A DNA stretch of 64,000 bases from Bacteroidia bacterium. Lineage in GTDB: Bacteria > Bacteroidota > Bacteroidia > J057. Positions within the stretch are counted from its first letter, which is position 1; each line of letters opens with the position of its first letter. Of this stretch, positions 25,176 to 34,070 are shown piece by piece. The translations under genes were made by a program, and so were the position numbers. The notes under the pieces are model-generated. The model made no database searches, was not told the origin of the DNA, and worked only from the letters and a program-made list of their open reading frames with translations. The stretch lies in NCBI GenBank assembly GCA_033391075.1, contig JAWPMV010000001.1, forward strand, positions 7,440,001 through 7,504,000, written 5' to 3'.

Positions 25176-27284
25176 TCAATTAGAAACCTCCAAATACGGA
25201 ATCCCCCAATCCTGTCCATCAAAGGAGGGGAGATGCATATTCAGTTGGTGAAGGTATTTTTGGAAGCGAGGATTCCCTCGTAAATCATGCCAGAAAGGAT
25301 CAAATCTGATATACCTTAAGGAAGCAAAATCCTGAGATTGAATGGCTTCTTCCAAATGTTCGAATACTTTATCCGTTTCGCCCAAACTCTTGTAGATGAT
25401 TGCAAATGCATAGGGAGAGGCCGACCAGCTGGCATCATGTTGAAATTCTAACAGCTTTTTTCTAGCACTGACAGAATCTACTTTTGCCAAAAACTGGAGG
25501 TAATGCATATAGTATTGTGTTGACTTTATGGATTTGATAATAGGAAGAAGAGGCTCATATTTTTTTAACGCATGTTCATAGTCTCCCATGCGGAAACTTA
25601 TAAGTGCAGAACACCAAATAGCCAAAGGGTCTCTTGGAAACAATGATTCAAGTTCGATCAGAATTTTTTGAGAGGAGAGGGTATCTTCTGAATAAAAATA
25701 GTACAGACCAAGTTGAATATGTGCCATTGCATTTAGGGGATCAAGATCGAGATTCTTTTGGCAATACATTAGTGCTGAATCTGTAGAAGAACCCTGGAAC
25801 AAAGAATTGAAGAATAGTCGATAGTATAGAGAGCTCGAAGATGGATTAAGTTCTAATGCCTTCCGTAATAATTTTTCTGCTTTTTGGTAATCATTATCGA
25901 AGTCATGATAAACAAAGGTCATCGCTTCAAAAGCTTGATCAAGGGTGCTATCTAGTTCCAATGCTTTTTCAGCAAGCTTCCGAACCTCGGCTGCAAGCTC
26001 ATGGTCTAAAACTCTGGCAACAGGTTGGTATAACCTGAATTTTGCCATACTCAATTGAGCATATGCTGCTGCAAAAGTTGAATCGAGAAGTATTGCATTT
26101 TCAAATTGTTCAATTGCTTGTGGGAAATAGGCCAAATTGGAATAGTGAAGTCCTCTTAGGTATAGGTCATGAGCTTCTTTATCATCCGTAGGCGGTTTGA
26201 CAAGCTGAAGATTCTCAGAGAAGTTAAATCTTAACTCTAATTGTCCGACAATTGCCTGGGCAATTTCATCTTGAATAAGGAATATATCTTCCAATCGCTT
26301 ATCGAAACGATCTGACCAAATCTGGGATTCGTTTTCAATATCTATTAGCCTGACATGTATGCGTAAACGATTCCCGCTTTTTTGGACACTCCCTTCCAGG
26401 ACATTTTTTACCCCCAATTTCTCTCCGACTTCTGTTAAATCTACTTCATCACCTCTAAATTGGAATGAGGAAGTTCTGGCGGATACTTTAAGACCTTTAA
26501 GTTGGGTCAAGGCATTAAGTACTTCTTCTGCCATACCATCGCTGAAATATACTTGAGAAGAATCTTCGCTGAGATTTCGAAAAGGGAGTACAGCAATAGA
26601 TTTTTGTTTTGGGTTAATTTCATCCTCACTCGTATTGCTTGTGGAATTGAAGGCATGAGGCCCAAAATTCCAGCTTAAGATTCCCAAAAAGGCAATAACT
26701 GTTGCAATGATCCAGCTTTGCTTCAATAAAGAGAACTTTTTGTGCTTTAATTTCCCCTTCATTTCTCCTCTTCTGGGCACCACAAAGCCTTCATTACTTA
26801 AAGCAAAAACCTCCAGGGCTTCTTGTACATTTTTGAATTCGAACCTTCCCAGGGACTGTGTCAGAAATCCCGTTTTATTTTTCAACTGATTCTGAATAGA
26901 TTTCGACATTAAAACCGCACCGGGTACACCTAGTGATTCTATTCTCGATGCAACATTGACCCCATCTCCAAATATATTTCCTGCCTTATATACGACATCT
27001 CCTAAATGAATCCCTATGCGGACGGGAACAAAAGGCTCTGCTTGAAATGCAGATTGCATAGCCATAGCACATGTTACCGCACTGGCAGCGCTTTCAAAGG
27101 TTAGTAGGGCTCCATCCCCAAAGTATTGGACAACCTGCCCTTTAGCTTGTACGGTTTCTGCTTCTAAAACCAATTTAAACCGGTTCATCACATTGAGGGC
27201 AGTTTCTTCATTCTGCTGCATCATGGCTGTATAGCCTTCGATATCGGCAAAAAGAATGACTGCTAATTTGTGATCGGCGGACAT
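25176..27284 (-). CDS. Nucleotide-cyclase-domain / TolB-like / TPR protein
   Basis: A 702-residue signalling protein. Residues 5-160 are a class III nucleotide cyclase domain: metal Asp D14 (LFADIEGYT) and D57 (FGDG), and transition-state residues N110 and R114 (GVNVASR). The usual purine-selecting Lys is replaced by Gln53 (VVQYFGDG), so activity or substrate may differ. A membrane helix (about 188-207) follows, then a TolB-like N-terminal domain (about 225-355, SIAVLPFRNLSED, VLEGSVQKSGNRLRI) and about eight TPR repeats to the C-terminus. This layout is common in Bacteroidota and alphaproteobacteria, but its ligand is unknown. The gene stands alone and converges with the TIM-barrel gene. Confidence 0.88.
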   Translation of the reverse strand: MSADHKLAVILFADIEGYTAMMQQNEETALNVMNRFKLVLEAETVQAKGQVVQYFGDGALLTFESAASAVTCAMAMQSAFQAEPFVPVRIGIHLGDVVYKAGNIFGDGVNVASRIESLGVPGAVLMSKSIQNQLKNKTGFLTQSLGRFEFKNVQEALEVFALSNEGFVVPRRGEMKGKLKHKKFSLLKQSWIIATVIAFLGILSWNFGPHAFNSTSNTSEDEINPKQKSIAVLPFRNLSEDSSQVYFSDGMAEEVLNALTQLKGLKVSARTSSFQFRGDEVDLTEVGEKLGVKNVLEGSVQKSGNRLRIHVRLIDIENESQIWSDRFDKRLEDIFLIQDEIAQAIVGQLELRFNFSENLQLVKPPTDDKEAHDLYLRGLHYSNLAYFPQAIEQFENAILLDSTFAAAYAQLSMAKFRLYQPVARVLDHELAAEVRKLAEKALELDSTLDQAFEAMTFVYHDFDNDYQKAEKLLRKALELNPSSSSLYYRLFFNSLFQGSSTDSALMYCQKNLDLDPLNAMAHIQLGLYYFYSEDTLSSQKILIELESLFPRDPLAIWCSALISFRMGDYEHALKKYEPLLPIIKSIKSTQYYMHYLQFLAKVDSVSARKKLLEFQHDASWSASPYAFAIIYKSLGETDKVFEHLEEAIQSQDFASLRYIRFDPFWHDLRGNPRFQKYLHQLNMHLPSFDGQDWGIPYLEVSN

Positions 27285-27513
27285 GGGGCATTAGTGAAAT
27301 CGGGTTAACTCTAAGATAGGCATTTTATTCAGGATTGAAACTTGTTACATTTCTGCTACGGCCTAGTATGCTCATTCATTCTTAAAGGGTTCTGCACCTC
27401 TTGAGGCGCCTATTCCATCACAATGTTAGTGCAATCCTTTTACCCTTTGTCAGCTTTTCCTTAAATTCTATTACCTAACATTCGCCTTCCCTCAAATCCT
27501 AAGAAACACTCCA

Positions 27514-29460
27514 ATGAAAAGATTACATCTTGCGATCTATCTATTGTCCCTATCCTGTTTTTCAGCCTTGAGCCAGAATCATCCCCTTGATCCGCTTAGC
27601 TGGCAGGAATACTGGACCGTCCTGGAAGTTCTCCGAGCTGAGGGACACTTGACCGATGGCACCGGCTTTTCCATGATTAATTTACGAGAACCCGATAAGC
27701 AAGCGGTTTGGAAATGGAAAGCAGGCGAGCCTTTCGAAAGAGGGGCCTATGCTACTGTACACGAAGGCAAGACCGCTTATCATGCTGAAATCAACCTGAA
27801 AGAAAAGAAACTGGATATCTGGCGGGAATTGGAAGATGCTCAGCCTACCTGGCTGGGACAAGAGTTTGGAAGCATGGTGGATACCATCAAAAAGCATCCC
27901 GAAGTAATTGCCGCCATGAAAAAAAGAGGCTACGATGATTTACAATTCATTGATCTTTTTGTATCACCTCCCGGATATTACGGTACGGAAGAGCAGAAAG
28001 GCCGGCGCATAGGGCATGCGGGATTTATTGATGTGCAAGGTGTCCGAAACAGCTGGAGTAGAGGAATTGAAGGTCTGGTTGTAGTAGTTGATCTTCGCGA
28101 GCAAAAGATCTTGCGCGTAGTAGATGAAGGAGTCGTGCCTCTACCTGAAGAAAATATAGATTATGACCCGGCTTCTATCGGAAAAACCCGTGAAGTTCCC
28201 GGACCCATTCATATCTCCCAACCGATGGGAAAAGGATTCAGCCTCGACGGACACATAGTCGAATGGCAAAAGTGGCGATTTCACATCAAAGCGGACCATC
28301 GTGTGGGCATGATCATTTCTACGGTAACTTATGGCGAAGGGGAAGATCGTCGCCCCATTCTCTATAAAGGGAATTTGTCAGAAATATTTGTGCCCTATAT
28401 GGATCCCGCTTTTGACTGGTACCACCGCAATTTCCTGGATGCTGGAGAATATACCCAGGGAGGACTCTGCAAGCCTTTACTCAAAGGCCTGGATGCACCG
28501 GATTATGCACACTATATGAATGCACTGGTTTGTGGGGATGACGGTAGACCTGTCCCGGTTCCGCAGATCATTGCCATTTTTGAACGCGAAAGCGGCGATC
28601 CCAGTTGGAGACATTATTCTTTTGACATGGAACCGGAAAGTCGTAAGAAACGCGATCTGGTCGTTCGCTCTGCAGCCGTTCTAGGTAATTATGACTATGT
28701 ATTCGACTGGATTTTTCAACAGGATGGTTCCATACGGGTTCAATTGGGAGCAACAGGTATTGCAGAAGCCAAGCCTGCGATTCAGAAAGACGCCAATGAT
28801 CCCAATAGAAAAGACGATGATCTCTACGGGCGCTTTGTCGATCCTCATATCGTAGCGGTAAATCACGACCATTATTTCAGCTACCGCATCGATCTGGATG
28901 TGGATGGAAGCACCAATAATCTGGTTATGGATCGCCTACGCCAGCGGATGCTCCCAGAAGAACATCCTCGTCGAAGTGTATGGGTACGAGATCCTATGTT
29001 TCCCAAGCGAGAAGGGGATGTCAAAGTGAATATTGATCTTCACAAACCTGCCCTTTGGCGGGTGTTAAGTACCAGTCGGAAAAATCACGTGGGCTATCCT
29101 ACCAGCTATCAACTGATGCCGGGAAAAACCACCAATACCTTGCTGAGTGCGGATGATTTTCCTCGTCGTAGAGCGGGCTTTATCAATCACCACCTTTGGG
29201 CAACTCCTTATGATGTCTCAGAGCAATTTGCAGCCGGAGATTATCCGACCCTTTCCCTTCCGGATCAGGGCTTACCCAGTTGGGTAAAAGCCAATCGGTC
29301 TATTGAAAATACGGATATCGTACTTTGGTATACTATGGCAATGCACCATATGGTACGGGCGGAAGATTGGCCAGTCATGCCGGTGCTTTGGCACTCATTC
29401 GAAATAAGGCCCTTCGATTTTTTCAATGGAAATCCGGCTATGGATTTACCGAGAAATTAA
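27514..29460 (+). CDS. Copper amine oxidase, secreted
   Basis: A 648-residue oxidase that converts primary amines to aldehydes, releasing ammonia and hydrogen peroxide. All key residues are visible: Tyr393 in GNYDYVFDW, which becomes the TPQ cofactor; the catalytic base Asp309 in FLDAGEYTQGG; copper ligands H451-D-H453 (NHDHYFSYRID) and a third His at 611/612 (MHHMVRAEDWPVMP). A signal peptide (LLSLSCFSALSQ) predicts a periplasmic enzyme. The length matches bacterial amine oxidases. It has no obvious partner such as an aldehyde dehydrogenase nearby. The enzyme type is scattered in Bacteroidota, so transfer is possible. Confidence 0.93.
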   Translation: MKRLHLAIYLLSLSCFSALSQNHPLDPLSWQEYWTVLEVLRAEGHLTDGTGFSMINLREPDKQAVWKWKAGEPFERGAYATVHEGKTAYHAEINLKEKKLDIWRELEDAQPTWLGQEFGSMVDTIKKHPEVIAAMKKRGYDDLQFIDLFVSPPGYYGTEEQKGRRIGHAGFIDVQGVRNSWSRGIEGLVVVVDLREQKILRVVDEGVVPLPEENIDYDPASIGKTREVPGPIHISQPMGKGFSLDGHIVEWQKWRFHIKADHRVGMIISTVTYGEGEDRRPILYKGNLSEIFVPYMDPAFDWYHRNFLDAGEYTQGGLCKPLLKGLDAPDYAHYMNALVCGDDGRPVPVPQIIAIFERESGDPSWRHYSFDMEPESRKKRDLVVRSAAVLGNYDYVFDWIFQQDGSIRVQLGATGIAEAKPAIQKDANDPNRKDDDLYGRFVDPHIVAVNHDHYFSYRIDLDVDGSTNNLVMDRLRQRMLPEEHPRRSVWVRDPMFPKREGDVKVNIDLHKPALWRVLSTSRKNHVGYPTSYQLMPGKTTNTLLSADDFPRRRAGFINHHLWATPYDVSEQFAAGDYPTLSLPDQGLPSWVKANRSIENTDIVLWYTMAMHHMVRAEDWPVMPVLWHSFEIRPFDFFNGNPAMDLPRN

Positions 29461-29532
29461 TCCTGGAGTATTAGAATCAAGCTAAAAATTCTAAGGAAAC
29501 TTCTTGCATGTTTATGCCATGCGAGAAGTTTT

Positions 29533-30288
29533 CTATTTCCCAAAAATCATCAAATGCTGTCGCGGCAACATATCTTTATTTTCAAGTAAGCTTAATCCCA
29601 CCACTTTCATCTCCTTTACTGCCTGAGCTTCCGTCATTTTATGTCTGGGCTTAATGGGAACTTCAGGATCTTCTCCTCGATATTCGACCAAGGCCAGTTT
29701 TCCGTCTGGCTTCAGGGCTTTTACGATACTCTCCATCATTTCTTTGGGGAATGAGAATTCATGATACACATCAACGATCAATACCCAGTCTACAGAATTG
29801 GCAGCCAACTTGGAGTCCTTTTCCCCGCCTAATACATACTCCACATTTTCAATTCCATTTTTCTCTTGTTTTGCCCGCATGATCTGAATCATTTCCGGCT
29901 GAATGTCCTGAGCGATTACTTTCCCTTCAGAAACCATAAGCGCCATCTGAAAAGCGAAGTATCCCGAGCCTGCTCCAATATCCGCCACTACATCTGTGGG
30001 CTTTAATCCCAAAGCCTTGATCATCACACTTCCTTTTTCTTCTGCTTCTCGTTCCGGTCTTTCCAGCCAGGGAGCACCCAGATGCCCCATGACCTGAGAG
30101 ATTTCTCGCCCCTGGTAGTATTTACCGGTTCCGTCATAACTGGCGGGACCTCGGGTGTACCATTTGGTTTTTGTTGCTTTAGTTGCACTGTCTTCTGAAG
30201 CGGGAGCTTGCTGGCTGACCTGAGAGGATTGATTGCAGGCAAAGAATCCTGCGAGAAGAAGGATATAAAGAGGAGCTTTCATATTCAT
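29533..30288 (-). CDS. SAM-dependent methyltransferase lipoprotein
   Basis: A 251-residue protein with a lipobox (LLLAGFFAC) followed by a Ser/Gln/Ala linker and a class I methyltransferase fold. Motif I is VVADIGAGSGYFAFQMA, with acidic loop residues in IAQDIQPEMIQIM, and motif IV in VLIVDVYHEFSFPKEM. The combination of a lipid anchor with a methyltransferase fold is odd because SAM is cytosolic; homologues in Bacteroidota are usually annotated as methyltransferase-domain lipoproteins without a known substrate. I start it at the ATG 30288; another ATG at 30282 and a TTG at 30297 are possible. It is divergent from the DUF5916 gene. Confidence 0.82.
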   Translation of the reverse strand: MNMKAPLYILLLAGFFACNQSSQVSQQAPASEDSATKATKTKWYTRGPASYDGTGKYYQGREISQVMGHLGAPWLERPEREAEEKGSVMIKALGLKPTDVVADIGAGSGYFAFQMALMVSEGKVIAQDIQPEMIQIMRAKQEKNGIENVEYVLGGEKDSKLAANSVDWVLIVDVYHEFSFPKEMMESIVKALKPDGKLALVEYRGEDPEVPIKPRHKMTEAQAVKEMKVVGLSLLENKDMLPRQHLMIFGK

Positions 30289-30412
30289 ATAAAGCAAGAT
30301 TTATCCATGATTGTTTCCCGGATTCGATCAGGAATTTCAAAATAAAGATATGCTGTGGCAAATCGTCTGCAAGCCAATTGTCGAGATTGAAAAAAATATC
30401 CTATTTGTTAGT

Positions 30413-32632
30413 ATGCATCTCTTGTCTCTCAGGAATCTTTTCCTGCTCCTTTTATTTTCCTTTTTAACTGCTCAAATAAGTTTGGGACAAAGCCTTTCGC
30501 CCAAAAATATCCAGGCTTACAAGATTCAGGAAAGTGAGGCTTTGTTTTTGGATGGCCGATTGGAAGAAGATTTTTGGAAGCAAATAGAACCTGCCTTTGA
30601 CTTCCTTATGCAAGTTCCGGTCGAAGGAGGTGCACCTTCTGAAAGATCAGAAGTACGGATCGCTTATGACAAAAACAACCTCTATATAGCTATCTATTTT
30701 TTTGATTCGGAGCCGGATCAGATTAAAGCTTTTCAGAAGAAAAGGGACGCCTCTTTGAGTACAGACGACCGCTTTATGTGGATTCTGGATACCTTTTCAG
30801 ATGGTCGAAATGCCTATTACTTTGCGATAAATCCGGCAGGAGCGATGCAGGATGGTTTGCTTACGATCGGGCAAGGGAGTAGCCTGAATCTGAACTGGGA
30901 TGGGATTTGGAGGGCCTGGACCCAAAAAAGGGCGGATGGCTGGTCAGCCGAAATCCGAATTCCCTTTCGGACCCTCAACTTTGATCCCAATGCAGATCGC
31001 TGGGGCATCAATTTTCAACGTACGATTAGGCGAAAAAATGAAGAGATTTTGTGGAGCGGGCATTTGAGAAGCCAGGGACTAAACCGACCGCAAAATGCAG
31101 GCACTTTATCTGGCCTTTCAGAGATTTCTCAAGGCATTGGTTTGGAATTTGTTCCCTATGCTGCTGGAAGAAGAAACCAGACCATTAGACAAGGGGAACT
31201 CCAAACAGAATATTCAAGTGATTTGGGCTTTGACGTCAATTACAATTTGACTCCTCAGCTAAAAGCCTCGATTACCTACAATACAGACTTTGCAGAAACA
31301 GAAGTAGATAATCGTCAGATAAACCTCACGCGATTTCCCCTGGTTTTTCCAGAGAAGAGAGATTTTTTTCTTGAAGGCTCCAGTACTTATTCCTTTGCCG
31401 CAGCAAGTGGTGTTAGGCCATATTTCAGTAGGACCATCGGTTTATCTGGAGGGCAAACGATTCCAATTATTGGGGGAGTGCGACTGCTGGGTAATGTGGG
31501 AAAGAATAATATTGCGGTTCAACATGTGAGGGTCGGAATAAAAGAGCAACTATTCCATGAAGACTTTAGCGTGGCCCGGATTCGAAGGAATATAGGGAAA
31601 GAAAGTCGTATAGGATTGGTGTATACACGCAGAACAACCGAAGATGGTCTTGCGAATCAAATCCCATATACAGTTCGGCAAACCATAGGAGCAGACATGG
31701 AATTGAATACCTCAACTTTCATGGGGGATAAAAACCTTCAGTTCCAGGGCTTTTTCGTCTACCACAATCCCAAGACAATTGCAGATACCAATAGCCAATT
31801 TTTTGACCGAACTTCTCGAGGATTCCGAATCAATTTTCCCAATCGACCCTGGTTCGCTCATGCTTCCTATCGGGAATTCGGGACAGCTTTTGAACCTGCA
31901 TTGGGTTTTCATCCAAGAGTGGGGTTTCGCCGCTTCCAGCCTTCAGTTGGTTTTAATCCTCTTATAGAAAAAAGTGAGCTCATCAGAGACATCAGCTATG
32001 GACTCCGCTTCGAACATTTGATGGATATGAATTGGCAACTCCTAACGCAGGAGATTCGCTTCGAATTTTTTGATTTGACTTTCGAAACGGCAGATCGCAT
32101 ATCTTTTAGCCTGAGTCGGGAATTTGAACGCCTTACTTCCGATTTTGATATCCTTCGAAATCAATCGATCATTATACCTTTGGATGATTATGTAAACTGG
32201 GTAGTTAATCTAGAATTGCAGAGTGCTTCCTATAGACGACTTTCTGCCAGGATTGATCTGGATGCCGGAGAATTTTGGTCAGGGACAAGAAGGCAGGCAG
32301 CTTTGGCAATCACAGGAAGGCCTACGCCAGGAATCAATGTTACGGCCACTTACATTCTGACGGATGTTTCTTTGGAACAGGGAGATTTCCAAACCAGCTT
32401 GTTTCGTTTGAATAGTAGCTTTGATTTTACTCCCTTCATCTCCTTTGCATCCTTCATACAATGGGACAACCTGAGCAAAAGACTAGGCATGAACAATCGT
32501 TTTCAATGGATACTTTCTCCTGGCAATGAGTTTTTCATCGTCTATACCCATAATTGGCAAGAACTGCTCGAGCGATATACAACAGAAAATAGCACAGCAA
32601 CTATGAAACTGGTATTAACGCACAGGTTTTAA
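30413..32632 (+). CDS. DUF5916 outer-membrane beta-barrel protein with CBM9-like domain
   Basis: A 739-residue exported protein. After the signal peptide (LRNLFLLLLFSFLTAQISLGQ) comes a CBM9-like carbohydrate-binding beta-sandwich (about 30-210: LFLDGRLEEDFWKQIEPA, EVRIAYDKNNLYIAIYFFDS, NAYYFAINPAGAMQDGL), then the DUF5916 part (about 215-739) rich in amphipathic strands and ending in Phe (TMKLVLTHRF), as expected for an outer-membrane barrel. DUF5916 proteins are frequent in Bacteroidota and their function is unknown. I took the ATG at 30413 since the longer frame from 30311 adds no signal-like sequence. Confidence 0.88.
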   Translation: MHLLSLRNLFLLLLFSFLTAQISLGQSLSPKNIQAYKIQESEALFLDGRLEEDFWKQIEPAFDFLMQVPVEGGAPSERSEVRIAYDKNNLYIAIYFFDSEPDQIKAFQKKRDASLSTDDRFMWILDTFSDGRNAYYFAINPAGAMQDGLLTIGQGSSLNLNWDGIWRAWTQKRADGWSAEIRIPFRTLNFDPNADRWGINFQRTIRRKNEEILWSGHLRSQGLNRPQNAGTLSGLSEISQGIGLEFVPYAAGRRNQTIRQGELQTEYSSDLGFDVNYNLTPQLKASITYNTDFAETEVDNRQINLTRFPLVFPEKRDFFLEGSSTYSFAAASGVRPYFSRTIGLSGGQTIPIIGGVRLLGNVGKNNIAVQHVRVGIKEQLFHEDFSVARIRRNIGKESRIGLVYTRRTTEDGLANQIPYTVRQTIGADMELNTSTFMGDKNLQFQGFFVYHNPKTIADTNSQFFDRTSRGFRINFPNRPWFAHASYREFGTAFEPALGFHPRVGFRRFQPSVGFNPLIEKSELIRDISYGLRFEHLMDMNWQLLTQEIRFEFFDLTFETADRISFSLSREFERLTSDFDILRNQSIIIPLDDYVNWVVNLELQSASYRRLSARIDLDAGEFWSGTRRQAALAITGRPTPGINVTATYILTDVSLEQGDFQTSLFRLNSSFDFTPFISFASFIQWDNLSKRLGMNNRFQWILSPGNEFFIVYTHNWQELLERYTTENSTATMKLVLTHRF

Positions 32633-32643
32633 GGAAAAAGGCC

Positions 32644-33369
32644 TCAAATCGCCTCCAGGAGCTCCAGGGCCTTGTTCTTGTAAGTTCTGCTCTCTGTTGT
32701 AAGCATTCCCAATATCTCTTTTGCTTGCTCTGTATTTCCTTGTTTCAGATAAGCCAGGGCAAGCTTCCACTGGGCTTGAAGATAAAAGCTGCTATCTTCT
32801 CCGATCTGCTGTAAAACATCCATGGCAGCTTCGTCATTTCCGTTTTTGAGTTGAGCAATGCCCAGATGCAAACGGGCGTAGGGCTTTCGGTCAAAATTTT
32901 CCTCTTCTAACAATCCCTCTAAAATTGGGATAGCTGCTTCATACTGTTCCTCATTGTACAGACCATTAGCAATCAGGAAAAGAGAATCGCTATCGCTATT
33001 TCCTCTTTCCAAAGAAAGGGGATCAAACTGCTCATAGGAAGCATATAATTCTGAAGGATTGAGGGAGGGAGCTTTATCTTGAAACAAAAAGAAGATTAGC
33101 AGAAGAGTGATCACGGCTGCAGCCACTAGATAGGCCCTTTTCCAGAGAGGTTTTAGCTTTTTGGGGTTTGATTGATATTGCTGACGAAAGGATGCTTTCA
33201 GTTCCTGTTGTCCGAGGGCTTCAATGGCATCCTGAGCCGTTTGAAAAAGTTCCACTTGCTCTGCAAAAGCAGGATCACTTTTGTAGAGCGCCAGAAATTC
33301 TTCAAGCTCTTTGCCTGAAAGGCTGCCGGCATGGTATGCCTCAATTCGTGCTAATTCTTCCTGACTCAA
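32644..33369 (-). CDS. Membrane-anchored TPR protein, likely partner of the ECF sigma factor
   Basis: A 241-residue protein. Residues 1-75 are helical and cytosolic (MSQEELARIEAYHAGSLSGK, then an acidic helix pair), without zinc-binding cysteines; a single membrane helix follows (AYLVAAAVITLLLIFFLF, about 79-96), and the C-terminal 130 residues are TPR repeats (LYNEEQYEAAIPILEGLLEE, LHLGIAQLKNGNDEAA, WKLALAYLKQGNTEQA) facing the periplasm. The ATG overlaps the sigma factor stop by four bases. This arrangement suggests an anti-sigma-like regulator that senses an envelope state through the TPRs; that role is inferred. Confidence 0.8.
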   Translation of the reverse strand: MSQEELARIEAYHAGSLSGKELEEFLALYKSDPAFAEQVELFQTAQDAIEALGQQELKASFRQQYQSNPKKLKPLWKRAYLVAAAVITLLLIFFLFQDKAPSLNPSELYASYEQFDPLSLERGNSDSDSLFLIANGLYNEEQYEAAIPILEGLLEEENFDRKPYARLHLGIAQLKNGNDEAAMDVLQQIGEDSSFYLQAQWKLALAYLKQGNTEQAKEILGMLTTESRTYKNKALELLEAI

Positions 33370-33926
33370 ATCTTTTTGCCTTTAAGTAACTTCATCAATT
33401 TCTCCATGCATCGATAGCGCAAACTTCCAGCAGTATTGGCATTCTTAACCCCTGCTCTTTCTGCAATTTCCTTCATATCCTCATAGCCCCAGAAATAGCG
33501 ATCCATCAATATTTGCTTGCAGGGTTCTCCCAATTGATCAATATAAGCGATCAAGGCATCAAAGCGTTCTCCGGTGATCAGACTTTGCTCAATACTAGGC
33601 GCTTTATCTGATAAATCGGGCAGTTTCTCTGCAGCAATTACTCTATTAGTCGATTTTTTTCGGATACAATCAATGCACCGACGGCTAAAAATGGAATGAA
33701 GGTAGGTGGAAAGCTTGCTATCGCCTCTAAATCTGTCCAGTAAAACCTGTTTCCGTAAAGCCAAAATAGCATCCGAAAAAGCATCAAGCGCCTCATCCTC
33801 AGAAAGTTGATGCTTGAGCATGGCCCCACGCACCCAGCCCTGATGTCTGGAAAACAACAGATGTAGACTTTTTTCTTGCCTTGAGCCTCCGCTACGGATT
33901 GACTGGATGATTTCCCCGTCTGTCAT
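33366..33926 (-). CDS. ECF-type RNA polymerase sigma factor
   Basis: A 186-residue sigma-70 family protein. Region 2 is seen in SEDEALDAFSDAILALRKQV, FRGDSKLSTYLHSIFSRRCI and DCIRKKS; region 4 is the helix-turn-helix near the C-terminus (QILMDRYFWGYEDMKEIAER, then AGVKNANTAGSLRYRCMEKL). It overlaps its membrane-anchored TPR partner by four bases and is divergent from the SUMF1-like/repeat/CHAT operon across 144 bases, so that operon is a plausible target. No zinc-finger anti-sigma factor is nearby. Confidence 0.9.
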   Translation of the reverse strand: MTDGEIIQSIRSGGSRQEKSLHLLFSRHQGWVRGAMLKHQLSEDEALDAFSDAILALRKQVLLDRFRGDSKLSTYLHSIFSRRCIDCIRKKSTNRVIAAEKLPDLSDKAPSIEQSLITGERFDALIAYIDQLGEPCKQILMDRYFWGYEDMKEIAERAGVKNANTAGSLRYRCMEKLMKLLKGKKI

Positions 33927-34070
33927 AAGTCTTGAATTTACACAGGGTGCACTATTTTTAAAATTTTTTCTTTTGGCTGTTGATTGAGCTGAGGATGCAG
34001 ACGACTCAACATTATAGAAACGATTAGCTCCCCCTTATTCCACCGTTCAACCATTTTAATCTGTAAAACA

